This document shows, piece by piece, positions 1 through 7,223 of a DNA stretch of 45,657 nt. Where the stretch lies: contig NZ_JACJQU010000029.1 in assembly GCF_014696825.1 (NCBI RefSeq), positions 1 to 45,657 of the forward strand, read 5' to 3'. This DNA comes from Anabaena sphaerica FACHB-251 (lineage in GTDB: Bacteria > Cyanobacteriota > Cyanobacteriia > Cyanobacteriales > Nostocaceae). A program made the translations under genes and the position numbers. Every line of letters starts with the position of its first letter. The first letter of the stretch is position 1. The notes beneath the pieces were generated by a model that worked only from the letters and a program-made list of their open reading frames with translations, was not told the origin of the DNA and did no database searches.

Positions 1-467
1 ACTTGATTGAGATGTACATACTCTACTTTTGTGGGAATATAAATCTGTGTTTGTGACAGATGAATCACACCTGCTTTCATTTTTGGTTTACTCACTGCCT
101 GTTGCGTGTAAACTAATAAATGTCTGCCTTTTTCCTTGTGTTTATATTTGGGTAATTTTGGTCTGCCTAAAAATTTGGATCTATCTGCTGTATAAGCTTT
201 AATGGCTGCAAAAAAACTTAACCAGTTGCGATGTAATCCTAATAATACTTGTTGTGACACCTTCCCCGGTAAGGCTTGGTACGGTTCTGTAGATTTTAAT
301 TGTTTGGCTAAACAATTGTAGTCTAGATATTTTTGAGCAAGAATAAAGTTTTGGCGGATGTGGAAGTTAGCATAATTGTAGAGGTTTTTGGCAGCAAAAC
401 ATAACTGATCAATCTCCTGATAGTGGGGATGATTTCGTTGAATGATATGCCGTTCGACCAACTGCAT
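1..467 (-). CDS. IS200/IS605-type TnpB (RNA-guided nuclease family), N-terminal part, cut by window edge
   Basis: An open frame starts at ATG 467 on the minus strand and runs off the left edge (155 full codons). It begins MQLVERHIIQRNHPHY and continues with a lysine/arginine-rich stretch, including FLGRPKLPKYKHKEKGR. This is the usual N-terminal (wedge) part of cyanobacterial TnpB/OrfB proteins of IS200/IS605-family elements. The catalytic RuvC and zinc-ribbon parts would lie beyond the window, so activity cannot be judged. No tnpA (Y1 transposase) lies upstream at 468-597, which suggests a solo-tnpB (IS1341-like) element. It sits just downstream of the interrupted PLD gene and is outside the 9.3-kb element. 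Family assignment comes from recognising the sequence pattern. Confidence 0.8.
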   Translation of the reverse strand, partial: MQLVERHIIQRNHPHYQEIDQLCFAAKNLYNYANFHIRQNFILAQKYLDYNCLAKQLKSTEPYQALPGKVSQQVLLGLHRNWLSFFAAIKAYTADRSKFLGRPKLPKYKHKEKGRHLLVYTQQAVSKPKMKAGVIHLSQTQIYIPTKVEYVHLNQ

Positions 468-597
468 AGACTAGCTTACCAAACTGAGAGCATGATTATA
501 TACACTAACACTTGTCTGTACTGGTGTCAATAAATTTATGTTATGGCTGTAGGCAGGATAATTAAACTTAGTAATTGTTAATATTAAGTTACTACTG

Positions 598-1125
598 CTA
601 CCAAGTTACACTGACTTGCCATTTTTCTACCATTTTAGCACTGATACCCGGTACTTTTTCTAAGTCTTGTAAAGATGTAAATTTTTGCTGTTGACGGGCA
701 ATAATTATCCTTTGTGCTAATTTCTTACCCACTCCGGGAAGAGTTTCTAATTCTTGTTGTGTTGCTGTGTTGAGATTAATTTTTTGGTTTGTTAAATCGG
801 GAAGAGATGATGGAGTTTTGATTTGAGGACATTGCTTGATTTGAACATCAATTTTTGCTTGAATTGTTGACGGTAAACCTGGTTTAACTGTAGCATAAAG
901 ACGGTTAAATTCACGTTGATAATGTGCAGCTACTTCCGGATTCTCAATGATTACTAAAGTTTCATCATTACCATGATTACCTGCTTCTGACCAATTGTGT
1001 GAACCAGTAATTACTGTTTGGTTATCTATAACTGCAAATTTATTATCTATAGCTAAAAACTCGAAGTTATTATATAGCAAGTATTTTACTTTGTGAATAT
1101 ATCTACAACGTAAAATCTCACTCAC
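598..1125 (-). CDS. 3' part of an interrupted phospholipase D-like gene (second PLD motif and HhH domain)
   Basis: This 175-aa frame reads out of the left end of the element (1044-1125, not host gene) into the true host gene part, 598-1043. The host part starts inside the second PLD motif: KFAVIDNQTVITGSHNWSEA supplies the K and D of HxKx4D and the downstream GSHNWS. The leading His codons are missing; position 28 is Asn instead. The C-terminus has an INLNTATQQELETLPGVG stretch, typical of ComEA-type helix-hairpin-helix DNA-binding domains. Joining at the AATTTAT core (1037-1043 with 10330-10336) puts K29/F30 of this frame after H412-H413 of the upstream half, in phase, restoring HHKFAVID. 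No internal stop or frameshift is present. The ATG at 1125 is probably artefactual, because the leader is element sequence. Confidence 0.85.
   Translation of the reverse strand: MSEILRCRYIHKVKYLLYNNFEFLAIDNKFAVIDNQTVITGSHNWSEAGNHGNDETLVIIENPEVAAHYQREFNRLYATVKPGLPSTIQAKIDVQIKQCPQIKTPSSLPDLTNQKINLNTATQQELETLPGVGKKLAQRIIIARQQQKFTSLQDLEKVPGISAKMVEKWQVSVTW
1037..1054. repeat. Left attachment site of the element (core plus inverted arm)
   Basis: The core AATTTAT (1037-1043) is followed after 3 bp by CTATAGCT (1047-1054) and then AAAAAC. The right end read inward shows the same core, 4 bp, CTATAGCT, then CTTAAAAAC. In the integrated state this is the junction of the PLD 3' part with the left end of the element. 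Confidence 0.75.
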
Positions 1126-1336
1126 CCTAGATATCCAAGCGAAGTTTTTATTCTGTATGACAAAAGCATAAATAAATATGTACGCATTTAATCTAGTAAT
1201 AAACCTCTATAGCAAGAGGCACTGCCTATGCAAGATTTTTTATTTTTAATTTAAACTTTTTCTATATAAAGAAGGAAAAAATAATTACGATATATCGTTA
1301 CGATTGCGAGATAGTCGAAGTAATTATGTGTTGAAT

Positions 1337-1822
1337 ATGCGTCCATGTGTTTTATTTTTAGTTGCCACCGGATTAAGTACATCTGTTTTGATTTCCCCTG
1401 CTTCAGCGACTGGATATGATGATGTACTTGCATCTAGAATTAACGTTGAGAAGTCAGCAATAGGATATGGAATAACGTTTGTGCCTAAAAACAACAGTTA
1501 TTCTTACCAAATACAAGTTGCTGGTAAAGGATTGATAAATGATTTAGCTTGCGACCGTTTTGCTGCTACAGAACAGCAGAAATTAGACTGGAAGACGGTA
1601 AAAATTAAAATAGGTACAGATAATTCTGCGCTTTATGCCGAAAGTCAAGTAGTCCCAGTGCTGGGAGGGCAAGTGTATCGCAATAAAGTTGCTAGTTCCA
1701 TACATATACGAGTAGTGGTCAGCGATGAAAATAAGAAGGAGATTTATAAATCAAACTGGATAGGAGGGGAAGACATCAAGGGTTGGGGCTGGACTGGTAA
1801 TTGTGCCTGGGTATCTGAATAA
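1337..1822 (+). CDS. Small secreted protein of unknown function (element cargo)
   Basis: I do not recognise this family. The frame is open from a TTG at 1304, but ATG 1337 gives a classic signal peptide: MRPCVLFLVATGLSTSVLIS, then PASA with probable cleavage before TGYDD. The mature part is about 137 residues, mixed polar and beta-prone, with two cysteines (in DLACDRF and GNCAWVSE) that could form a disulfide. It is exported, probably to the periplasm. It is the first cargo gene inside the left end of the element, and no strong ribosome-binding site precedes either start. It is followed 53 bp later by another plus-strand cargo gene, which may be co-transcribed. Confidence 0.6.
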   Translation: MRPCVLFLVATGLSTSVLISPASATGYDDVLASRINVEKSAIGYGITFVPKNNSYSYQIQVAGKGLINDLACDRFAATEQQKLDWKTVKIKIGTDNSALYAESQVVPVLGGQVYRNKVASSIHIRVVVSDENKKEIYKSNWIGGEDIKGWGWTGNCAWVSE

Positions 1823-1875
1823 CCATTGTTGTCCTTGTCAAATGCAGGATACATTTTGTAGACATATCTATAAAG

Positions 1876-2232
1876 ATGATTATGAAGAACCTACTAAAAT
1901 CATTGTCCTCGGCATTCAAGCCAAAAAAATCAATAGTTGAAACTTATGGACAAGCAGATTGTCCTTTGCCTCCAGAGCAGATTCAATCAATCATGGAGTG
2001 GTTATTTGCTAGTTTGTTAAATGCGGAATATGTTGGGCGATCGCATTTGATCTGGGATTTGGGCGATCAAGATTGGAAACAAGTAGTATTAACCGCACTT
2101 TTAAAAGATGAACCATTATTTATCTATCGTTGTAACGATCAACTTTCGGCAGCACCAGAGCATTGTTTCTGGCGGCTGATGGCAGAACACCCATCTCTGC
2201 GAATTTATCAGTTAGAAGTCAAAGAAAATTAG
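1876..2232 (+). CDS. Hypothetical 118-aa soluble protein (element cargo)
   Basis: No family recognised. The N-terminus is basic (MIMKNLLKSLSSAFKPKK). The body is mixed, with several Trp residues (MEWLFASLLN, LIWDLGDQDWKQ, CFWRLMAEHP), and there is no membrane segment. An alternative start is ATG 1882. The gene contains a HIP1 octamer (GCGATCGC near 2037), so it has circulated in cyanobacterial genomes long enough to share their signature. It lies 53 bp downstream of the secreted-protein gene on the same strand and faces the minus-strand membrane pair across about 110 bp. Confidence 0.55.
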   Translation: MIMKNLLKSLSSAFKPKKSIVETYGQADCPLPPEQIQSIMEWLFASLLNAEYVGRSHLIWDLGDQDWKQVVLTALLKDEPLFIYRCNDQLSAAPEHCFWRLMAEHPSLRIYQLEVKEN

Positions 2233-2341
2233 TAGCAGAGTGATCGCTTTACTGTGCGTTGTCGATCACTCTGTGTTATCGCAATTCCTTTTGAGAACTG
2301 AAGTCAGGCATTTCCGCTGATCACTACAATTGGGCATCTAC

Positions 2342-2764
2342 TCACTGAAGTTTATTATTTATTTCTTCACGATAACCTAGAAGCACTGGAGAGGACACAC
2401 ATCCTGTTAATAGAAAAACAAATAACATCCATCCAAAGTAGTCATCAGGTACTGGCTTAATAAAATGATGGATGCCTTCGTAAGATGTCCATCCATCCAA
2501 AAATATACACACTATTGTTGCTGATATAAAAATCTTTTTGATATTTGGATCTTCCAGTTTTAGAATAATCCGTAAACAATAGATAGAAGAAGTGATGAAA
2601 ACAGATAAAATTATAGAAACTCCTATCTTGATTGGTTGTAAAGATGGGACACCCTCGTATATACCATAAAGTGTTGTTACAAAATCTATAAATGCGAAAA
2701 TATACATTAAATTTACAACAAGTTGAGATATCGTTGAGATTTTTTGTTGTTTTGTATTTTCCAT
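2342..2764 (-). CDS. Small polytopic membrane protein (element cargo)
   Basis: This frame has about four hydrophobic segments: one in the first 40 residues (LVVNLMYIFAFIDFVTTLY), then IGVSIILSVFITSSIYCL, ISATIVCIFLDGW and YFGWMLFVFLLTGCVSS. I chose ATG 2764 over ATG 2797 because AAGGCGG sits 5-6 bases upstream; the 2797 start would also overlap the previous gene by 23 bp. From 2764 there is a 10-bp gap, so the gene is probably translationally coupled to the 194-aa gene upstream. Family and function are unknown. An inner-membrane location is likely. It could be the membrane partner of the protein encoded just before it. Confidence 0.6.
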   Translation of the reverse strand: MENTKQQKISTISQLVVNLMYIFAFIDFVTTLYGIYEGVPSLQPIKIGVSIILSVFITSSIYCLRIILKLEDPNIKKIFISATIVCIFLDGWTSYEGIHHFIKPVPDDYFGWMLFVFLLTGCVSSPVLLGYREEINNKLQ

Positions 2765-2774
2765 AAATACCGCC

Positions 2775-3359
2775 TTATTTATCGAAGAAAACAGCATAAA
2801 TTATCAAAGATATTATACCAAAAGGAATAACCAATATATTAAAATATTTATCTAAGAAACCATTTATTCTTTCTAGAAATACTCCCAATTCTGAAGATGT
2901 TTTATCTAATAGAGTATTTTTTGCAAGATATTTTTCGACGGTGGAATTATTGCAATTACCATACGAAGAATACTTCTGCAAAAGCTCAAGCGAATCATCC
3001 CATGCTTTTAAACAATCTTGCTTTCTTGACGAGCAAGGTTCGGATTCATGAAATAAATGATTGTTTATTACAACCGTTAAAACATTTAAATGTTCTTGTA
3101 GGACATCTTTTCTATAATTTCTATCTTTAACGGAATCAATCATTGATTGATGTTGAAATTGCCATATATAAAAAACAATTTCATATAAAAAGGTATATTC
3201 TTTTGATGAAAAGCTATCGTCCTGAATATTATCTAATTCCAAAATATTTTTTGTAAATTCACCCAATTGCAAAGAGGAGCTTTGCAATACAGTATATTTA
3301 TCAATAGTATCCTGAAAGTCAGTTGATAGATTATTGAGTGCATAGTCTTGATTTAACAT
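2775..3359 (-). CDS. Hypothetical protein with a C-terminal membrane anchor (element cargo)
   Basis: This 194-aa protein has about 165 soluble, acidic, largely helical residues followed by one C-terminal hydrophobic segment (KYFNILVIPFGIISLIIYAV), so it is tail-anchored. The start is supported by AGGA a few bases before ATG 3359. It forms a tight two-gene unit with the four-segment membrane protein that follows (10-bp gap). No recognised domain. The pairing of a soluble, tail-anchored protein with a small polytopic one occurs in several accessory and toxin-like modules, but nothing here identifies one, so I assign no function. Confidence 0.6.
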   Translation of the reverse strand: MLNQDYALNNLSTDFQDTIDKYTVLQSSSLQLGEFTKNILELDNIQDDSFSSKEYTFLYEIVFYIWQFQHQSMIDSVKDRNYRKDVLQEHLNVLTVVINNHLFHESEPCSSRKQDCLKAWDDSLELLQKYSSYGNCNNSTVEKYLAKNTLLDKTSSELGVFLERINGFLDKYFNILVIPFGIISLIIYAVFFDK

Positions 3360-3650
3360 AATAATTCCTAATATTTGGGTTAGTTTAATAATTAATTTTT
3401 AATAAGATGAGAAAAAATTTTAAGCCGTTGTATCTTTGCGGCACAAAGCGAGAAACGCTACGCTTGAGGATTTAGCGAGAGATCCTAGCCCGATAGACCC
3501 AGTTGGGTTGCATGGGATATTGCACACATCGCTAAATCTTTCGATGCGGAAATACTTTATTTTGAACTTAAAGCCCAAAATAGCAATATTAATTGCAATT
3601 GTACAACAGCAAATATACAGAGACACTATCCGGGAGAGATTACTGAAGCG
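3360..3650. other. Spacer of about 290 bp inside the element; possible coding remnant
   Basis: The left half is AT-rich and should hold the promoter for the minus-strand membrane pair. On the plus strand, from about 3494 to the stop at about 3677, a short frame after a stop codon reads WVAWDIAHIAKSFDAEILYF and runs on to NTRRKI. It looks protein-like but has no start or ribosome-binding site and is not recognised. It may be the tail of a lost gene. Confidence 0.3.
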
Positions 3651-4172
3651 TTAGTTAATACCAGGAGGAAGATATAAATCATCTCCCGGTAATCTTCTAT
3701 CGACGATATCCTGTGTGTTGTATGCTAAAACCTCCTCTAACCTCTCTCCAAACTTTTGGTTATATTCCTTCTCAGTGCGCTTAAACTCAAAAGCCGCATC
3801 AGCACGTCGCTCAATTGATTCCGCTAATGAAGCTTGTATGATAGCTTGCGCTATTAGACTGCCTTTAATGGCACGATAGAACCAATATCCAGTAGCTAAT
3901 TCTACAGGTATAGGCTTGATGTACCCACCATAGCCTTCCACCTCAACCATTGGATCTTGTAGTAAGTTCCTATTCTTGTAAGGCAAGGCTTGTGGCGATT
4001 TCCCCGATAAAAAACGTAGTAAGTCATTATTTGGTCTATCAATTGCCGCAGTCACTGATTCAATGTATAGTTTGTAGTCACCATCAGGCATTTGATAAAC
4101 ATCTAGCGGGATAGAGCCTAAATGAATAACTGCTTTTACAGCTTTTTGTGTCGATGTTACGAGCTTTGCCAT
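3651..4172 (-). CDS. Cyanobacterial accessory protein, antirepressor-like layout, function unknown
   Basis: The 173-aa protein starts MAKLVTSTQKAVKAV, then has a small beta-rich N-terminal region (LGSIPLDVYQMPDGDYKLYI), a segment around LLRFLSGKSPQALPYKN, and a helical C-terminus with AESIERRADAAFEFKRTEKE. I recall similar proteins, with the ESIERRAD-type motif, as abundant and uncharacterised in cyanobacterial accessory regions; the layout resembles phage antirepressor or KilA-N-type proteins. That link is inference. The neighbouring 245-aa protein (4427-5164) has a comparable plan, so the two may be distant paralogues. It lies downstream of the tRNA-like sequence on the same strand. Confidence 0.55.
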   Translation of the reverse strand: MAKLVTSTQKAVKAVIHLGSIPLDVYQMPDGDYKLYIESVTAAIDRPNNDLLRFLSGKSPQALPYKNRNLLQDPMVEVEGYGGYIKPIPVELATGYWFYRAIKGSLIAQAIIQASLAESIERRADAAFEFKRTEKEYNQKFGERLEEVLAYNTQDIVDRRLPGDDLYLPPGIN

Positions 4173-4319
4173 ACTTAATTTGGTAAAAATGCTACTTGAT
4201 ATATTCTCTGTATCTAAACTGTTTGGGAAAGAGACTCCAGTCTAGGTAATGTAAATTACTCAAAAAAACCTAATTTTTTTCATCATTTTCAACTCATCAC
4301 TTAGAATTGATATAGCTTG

Positions 4320-4387
4320 TGGACGACAGGGGAGTTGAACCCCTTGGAGCGAAGATTAGGAGTCCAGCCCAGCACCACGCATCGCCC
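4320..4387 (-). tRNA. tRNA-Arg(CCU)-like sequence with a defective D arm (probable pseudo-tRNA)
   Basis: Read on the minus strand, 4387-4381 (GGGCGAT) pairs over 7 positions (two G-U) with 4327-4321 (GTCGTCC), followed by discriminator A at 4320. A perfect T arm, AGGGG-TTCAACT-CCCCT, matches the TTCRANY loop consensus. Between them, CTGGACTCCTAATC matches a normal Arg(CCU) anticodon region. However, the 3' anticodon stem reads TCTTC instead of a complement to CTGGA, and no D-arm consensus is present, so it is about 6 nt short before the anticodon. No CCA is encoded. It is probably not a working tRNA; it could be a decayed tRNA, a tRNA mimic or an old attachment site. It lies in the element just after the palindrome that follows the 4427-5164 gene. 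Confidence 0.45.
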
Positions 4388-4392
4388 ATGAG

Positions 4393-4422
4393 ATAAGGGA
4401 GTGAAAATTTTCACTCCCTTAT
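4393..4422 (-). terminator. 30-bp perfect palindrome, likely bidirectional terminator
   Basis: A stem of AAGGGAGTGAAAA with its exact complement gives a perfect 30-bp palindrome starting five bases after the stop of the minus-strand 245-aa gene (stop at 4427). There is no long T run, so termination may be weak. It separates that gene from the tRNA-like sequence. Confidence 0.6.
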
Positions 4423-4426
4423 AAAA

Positions 4427-5164
4427 CTAGAACGGAGCGTCTAGTAGTTGGTATATGTCACTCGTTCTTTGAGACGCTGTTTCCAAATTCTTTTCTAGCG
4501 TAATTTCCGTACTGGCTTCAACAGCTTTTTGGTGAACAGTGTTGCCAATCGTAATCTTAACCGTTTCCACGCCTGAACATTTCTTGCGCCATGATTTGCT
4601 CACTTTTCTTCGTTCATCTGCGTCTGGAATAGCCAAAGATGAAACTTGGCGATTAATTCTACAAAGGCCTCTCACGCCACAACCTTTTCTAAAAGCACTA
4701 TTTTTCATTGCATAGTAGGAGTAGCGATATTCGAGTCTTTGTCTTAACGTAGCTCCAGCGTCTAAATATTCTTGTCGGCTGCGTTCAATCTTAAGGGCTT
4801 CATCAACAGACTGTTGCAAAAGAATAGCGAAGCTGGCATTCTGCATAGTTTTAGCAACAATATATCCTTTCTCAGCAGCAATTTGAACTAACAAAACTAA
4901 ATCTGCTTGAGTTACTACGGAAATTGGTCTGGAATTAACTTCGGTTAAAAGTTCTGCCATCGGGAAATCACCGCCCCGTAAGCGTTTGAACTGTTCTGAA
5001 GCAAAAATATTAGCGGCGGATTTCCTGGGTATTTGTAGACCTCTGGCAGCCCCACTCTGGCTAAAAACAGCCTGTTTCGTAGATGGATCAACAAAAGCCT
5101 GAAACGTTATTCCCATTACCTGCACTCCACCTGGAATTTCAGGAACACGGTGCTTTGAACTCAT
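4427..5164 (-). CDS. Hypothetical 245-aa protein, antirepressor-like N-terminus (element cargo)
   Basis: No firm family. The first 60 residues (VMGITFQAFVDPSTKQAVFS, then SGAARGLQIPRKSAANIF) look like the small N-terminal fold of phage antirepressor or BRO-type proteins. Helical segments follow (LVLLVQIAAEKGYIVAKTM; AILLQQSVDEALKIERSRQE), then a basic central part with cysteines (KGCGVRGLCRINRQ) and a helical C-terminus ending YQLLDAPF. The plan resembles the 173-aa protein at 3651-4172. It ends at a strong palindrome and lies 57 bp downstream of the winged-helix gene, probably in the same transcription unit. DNA binding is inferred from composition only. Confidence 0.5.
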   Translation of the reverse strand: MSSKHRVPEIPGGVQVMGITFQAFVDPSTKQAVFSQSGAARGLQIPRKSAANIFASEQFKRLRGGDFPMAELLTEVNSRPISVVTQADLVLLVQIAAEKGYIVAKTMQNASFAILLQQSVDEALKIERSRQEYLDAGATLRQRLEYRYSYYAMKNSAFRKGCGVRGLCRINRQVSSLAIPDADERRKVSKSWRKKCSGVETVKITIGNTVHQKAVEASTEITLEKNLETASQRTSDIYQLLDAPF

Positions 5165-5221
5165 TTTTCTTCGTCCGAGTATTGTTTTATTTACTAAAGC
5201 AGATGTAAGATGTAAATATTT

Positions 5222-5995
5222 CTACTTCCCGCTTTTTTTGGAATTAAGGATGGTCAAAGCTTGGCTCAAGTCAACCTGCTTTCTTTCCTCTACTCTTTGA
5301 GTAGTTTTCTGCTCTAGTTCAGTTACTCGATTTTGAAGTGACACAATTTCTTCAGCCATTTGTGTCAAAATAAATGAAATTTGCTGCTCAAAGCTTTGGT
5401 TGTCAGTAGATAAAGTGCTTGTGCCAGCCTCATTACTCTCTGTTAGATCAGTTTCATTGACAGATAATTTGCTGTGAGGGTGTTCAACCTCTTCATCAGA
5501 CTGTGCTGTGAATTCAGGGGAGAAAGATTGCTCAGGGGTAGCCTCAAATAGAGAGGGATCTATAAAACTCAGTATCTCAAAAAGCTCTGCTTTATCAACA
5601 TCTGGTGACAAGCTATACATTAATGTGGGCTTGTGTTTTTTTTCAGTCCCAGGTACGTAAGAACAATGGAAAAGACCTATCTCGGCTATATCTTTTGCGT
5701 GTCCACTGATTGTCCCTCGGTGAAGACCGGTTGCCTCCGATATTTCTGAAGCCAACAAGGGAGATGGTGATTTAGAAACGATGAAAAGCGTTTTAATTGC
5801 ACTCTTTGGTTGAATTAATGCAAGTTTCTGCTTTAATGAAGTAGGCATTTCTGGATTCTCTAGAGAAAAGGGTTCTCGGCTGGGGGTATCAAGTAAAGCA
5901 TCTTTGCCTCCAGTGCCTCTACCTCTTTCATCAAAATCCTTTAAAGGCAGTTGTTGACTACCGAAAGGATGATCGCCTATAATATAGCTATCCAA
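5222..5995 (-). CDS. Winged-helix regulator-like protein with C-terminal coiled coil (element cargo)
   Basis: Residues about 50-135 read as a winged helix: a KQKLALIQPKSAIKTLFIV helix, then LLASEISEATGLHRGTISGH as helix-turn-helix and a wing around KKHKPTLMYSLSP. A long acidic, Ser/Thr-rich linker follows, then a heptad-like coiled coil (QMAEEIVSLQNRVTELEQKT) near the C-terminus, suggesting a dimer. The layout fits an element-encoded transcription or replication/partition regulator. Family not named. It is the first gene of the minus-strand cargo run, downstream of the tnpC terminator, and could regulate the cargo or the recombinase operon. Confidence 0.55.
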   Translation of the reverse strand: MDSYIIGDHPFGSQQLPLKDFDERGRGTGGKDALLDTPSREPFSLENPEMPTSLKQKLALIQPKSAIKTLFIVSKSPSPLLASEISEATGLHRGTISGHAKDIAEIGLFHCSYVPGTEKKHKPTLMYSLSPDVDKAELFEILSFIDPSLFEATPEQSFSPEFTAQSDEEVEHPHSKLSVNETDLTESNEAGTSTLSTDNQSFEQQISFILTQMAEEIVSLQNRVTELEQKTTQRVEERKQVDLSQALTILNSKKSGK

Positions 5996-6092
5996 GGTTA
6001 AACTCCTTATAAAACAATACGTTTCCAGATTTGAATGTGAGCAATAAAACAGTTGGCGCTGTTTTTCATCAATTCAAACCTAGAAATTCAAG

Positions 6093-6142
6093 AAAAAATA
6101 GTCAGCCGACATTCGAGAAAAATACTGGCTGGCTATTTTTTT
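6093..6142 (-). terminator. Terminator of the tnpABC operon (bidirectional hairpin)
   Basis: The stem arms AATAGTCAGCC and GGCTGGCTATT pair with one mismatch around an 18-nt loop and are flanked by A runs on one side and T runs on the other. It lies about 160 bp after the tnpC stop. The rest of 5996-6299 shows no gene; the part next to 5995 should hold the promoter of the winged-helix gene. Confidence 0.7.
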
Positions 6143-6299
6143 ATAACACAAGACATTATTGAATTGCAATAGCCTTATCGTCTTTCTCATGAAAAGAAAT
6201 AGAGCTAGAAAGTAAGTTGATATACCATGTTGTAATTATACAGTGCTTATTGTTTATCATCCTGGCGACATTTTCTTCGAGAGAGACGCTAAACCTCTT

Positions 6300-7223
6300 C
6301 TAATCATTGATATTTCGTAACTTTTTTAGCGCATCCATAGGATGCCTCTCAAGCATTTGACTAAATGGTATCCATTCTTCTTCGTTAGTCAAAATATGCA
6401 GCACCTTCTCAATCCTCATGGAAGCACTGGCCAGTTTAAGGGACTTCGCTAACGGAAACCATTCATTAAAGATTTCTATTTCTGTTTTTTCATTATAATT
6501 CTGATTAGAGTCCCAACGATTTTTGATGGCAGCAACTAAAAAACCAGCCATATTTGGAACTTCATTCCTGGATAACGCTACTTTAAGAGTGGCAATAGCT
6601 CTAAGCGTTGTTTCGCTGGGGACAGACTTAATCACCTTTTGCAATGTGGAATTCATCGGAATACCCAATACTTCTAGCTCATTTTTGATAGTGTCGTTAA
6701 TTACACCTACCGACTTTTTGGCTGAAAGATTTAAAATATTCGGAGTTTCAGGTGATGAACTTTTAGGTGACTGAGACTGGCGTAACTCTAGTTCATCTCT
6801 CAGATGCAAGTTTTCTTTTTCCAAAAAGTCTACTCTGTGTTCCAACTCCGAGACTGATAAAATTCGCCCATAGGCAACTTCGAGTTGATCTCTTAGTCCC
6901 CTGTTTTCAGCTTCAATCCTTTGCAGCCTGTCTTTTAGGGTTTGATATTTCGCCTTCCAAGAGGATTCAGAAGTTCTTTCCTGTGGTGGCAATTTCTTCT
7001 CATCCAAACACTGTTCTCTCAGGGATTGGATTCGCTCCTTAATTTCTGGCTCCTTGTAAAGCCAAGCTTTGCTAACGTCAGCAGCTTCGGCTACGGTGTT
7101 AAAGTTGATTTTTTTCTTATCCTTAATCAACTGCTGGATAGCTTTATCGGTTCTGGCTTTAGCTTCATCCCTTTTCTTGATGGCATTCTCCTTCAATCCA
7201 TCAGTATTCCTTTCATGCTTCAT
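6300..7223 (-). CDS. tnpC: TnpC-like accessory protein of a Tn554-type transposon (DUF6262-like)
   Basis: I chose ATG 7223 rather than the frame's upstream start because it gives MKHERNTDGLKENAIKKRDE and overlaps the tnpB stop by 11 bp, as expected for coupled genes. The N-terminal 75 residues carry the TnpC/DUF6262 pattern: repeated KKRDEAKART, then a helix-turn-helix (FNTVAEAADVSKAWLYKEPE). A long coiled coil follows (about 95-160, including ENRGLRDQLEVAYGRI). The protein (307 aa) is longer than Tn554 TnpC (125 aa); the extra C-terminal 150 residues are unassigned. In Tn554, TnpC influences the orientation and efficiency of transposition but is not strictly essential. Role inferred from gene order. 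Confidence 0.75.
   Translation of the reverse strand: MKHERNTDGLKENAIKKRDEAKARTDKAIQQLIKDKKKINFNTVAEAADVSKAWLYKEPEIKERIQSLREQCLDEKKLPPQERTSESSWKAKYQTLKDRLQRIEAENRGLRDQLEVAYGRILSVSELEHRVDFLEKENLHLRDELELRQSQSPKSSSPETPNILNLSAKKSVGVINDTIKNELEVLGIPMNSTLQKVIKSVPSETTLRAIATLKVALSRNEVPNMAGFLVAAIKNRWDSNQNYNEKTEIEIFNEWFPLAKSLKLASASMRIEKVLHILTNEEEWIPFSQMLERHPMDALKKLRNIND

Noticed and set aside
1251-1433. 60-aa minus-strand frame
   Set aside because: Lies opposite the signal-peptide gene, with no start signals or recognisable content.
3436-3654. 72-aa plus-strand frame in the element
   Set aside because: TTG start, no ribosome-binding site, mixed composition, and overlap with the minus-strand 173-aa gene. 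Another frame here looks more protein-like but is only a fragment.
4250-4430. Group I intron or tmRNA around the tRNA-like sequence
   Set aside because: No intron core or tag reading frame is visible; the sequence is too short and is closed by a palindrome.
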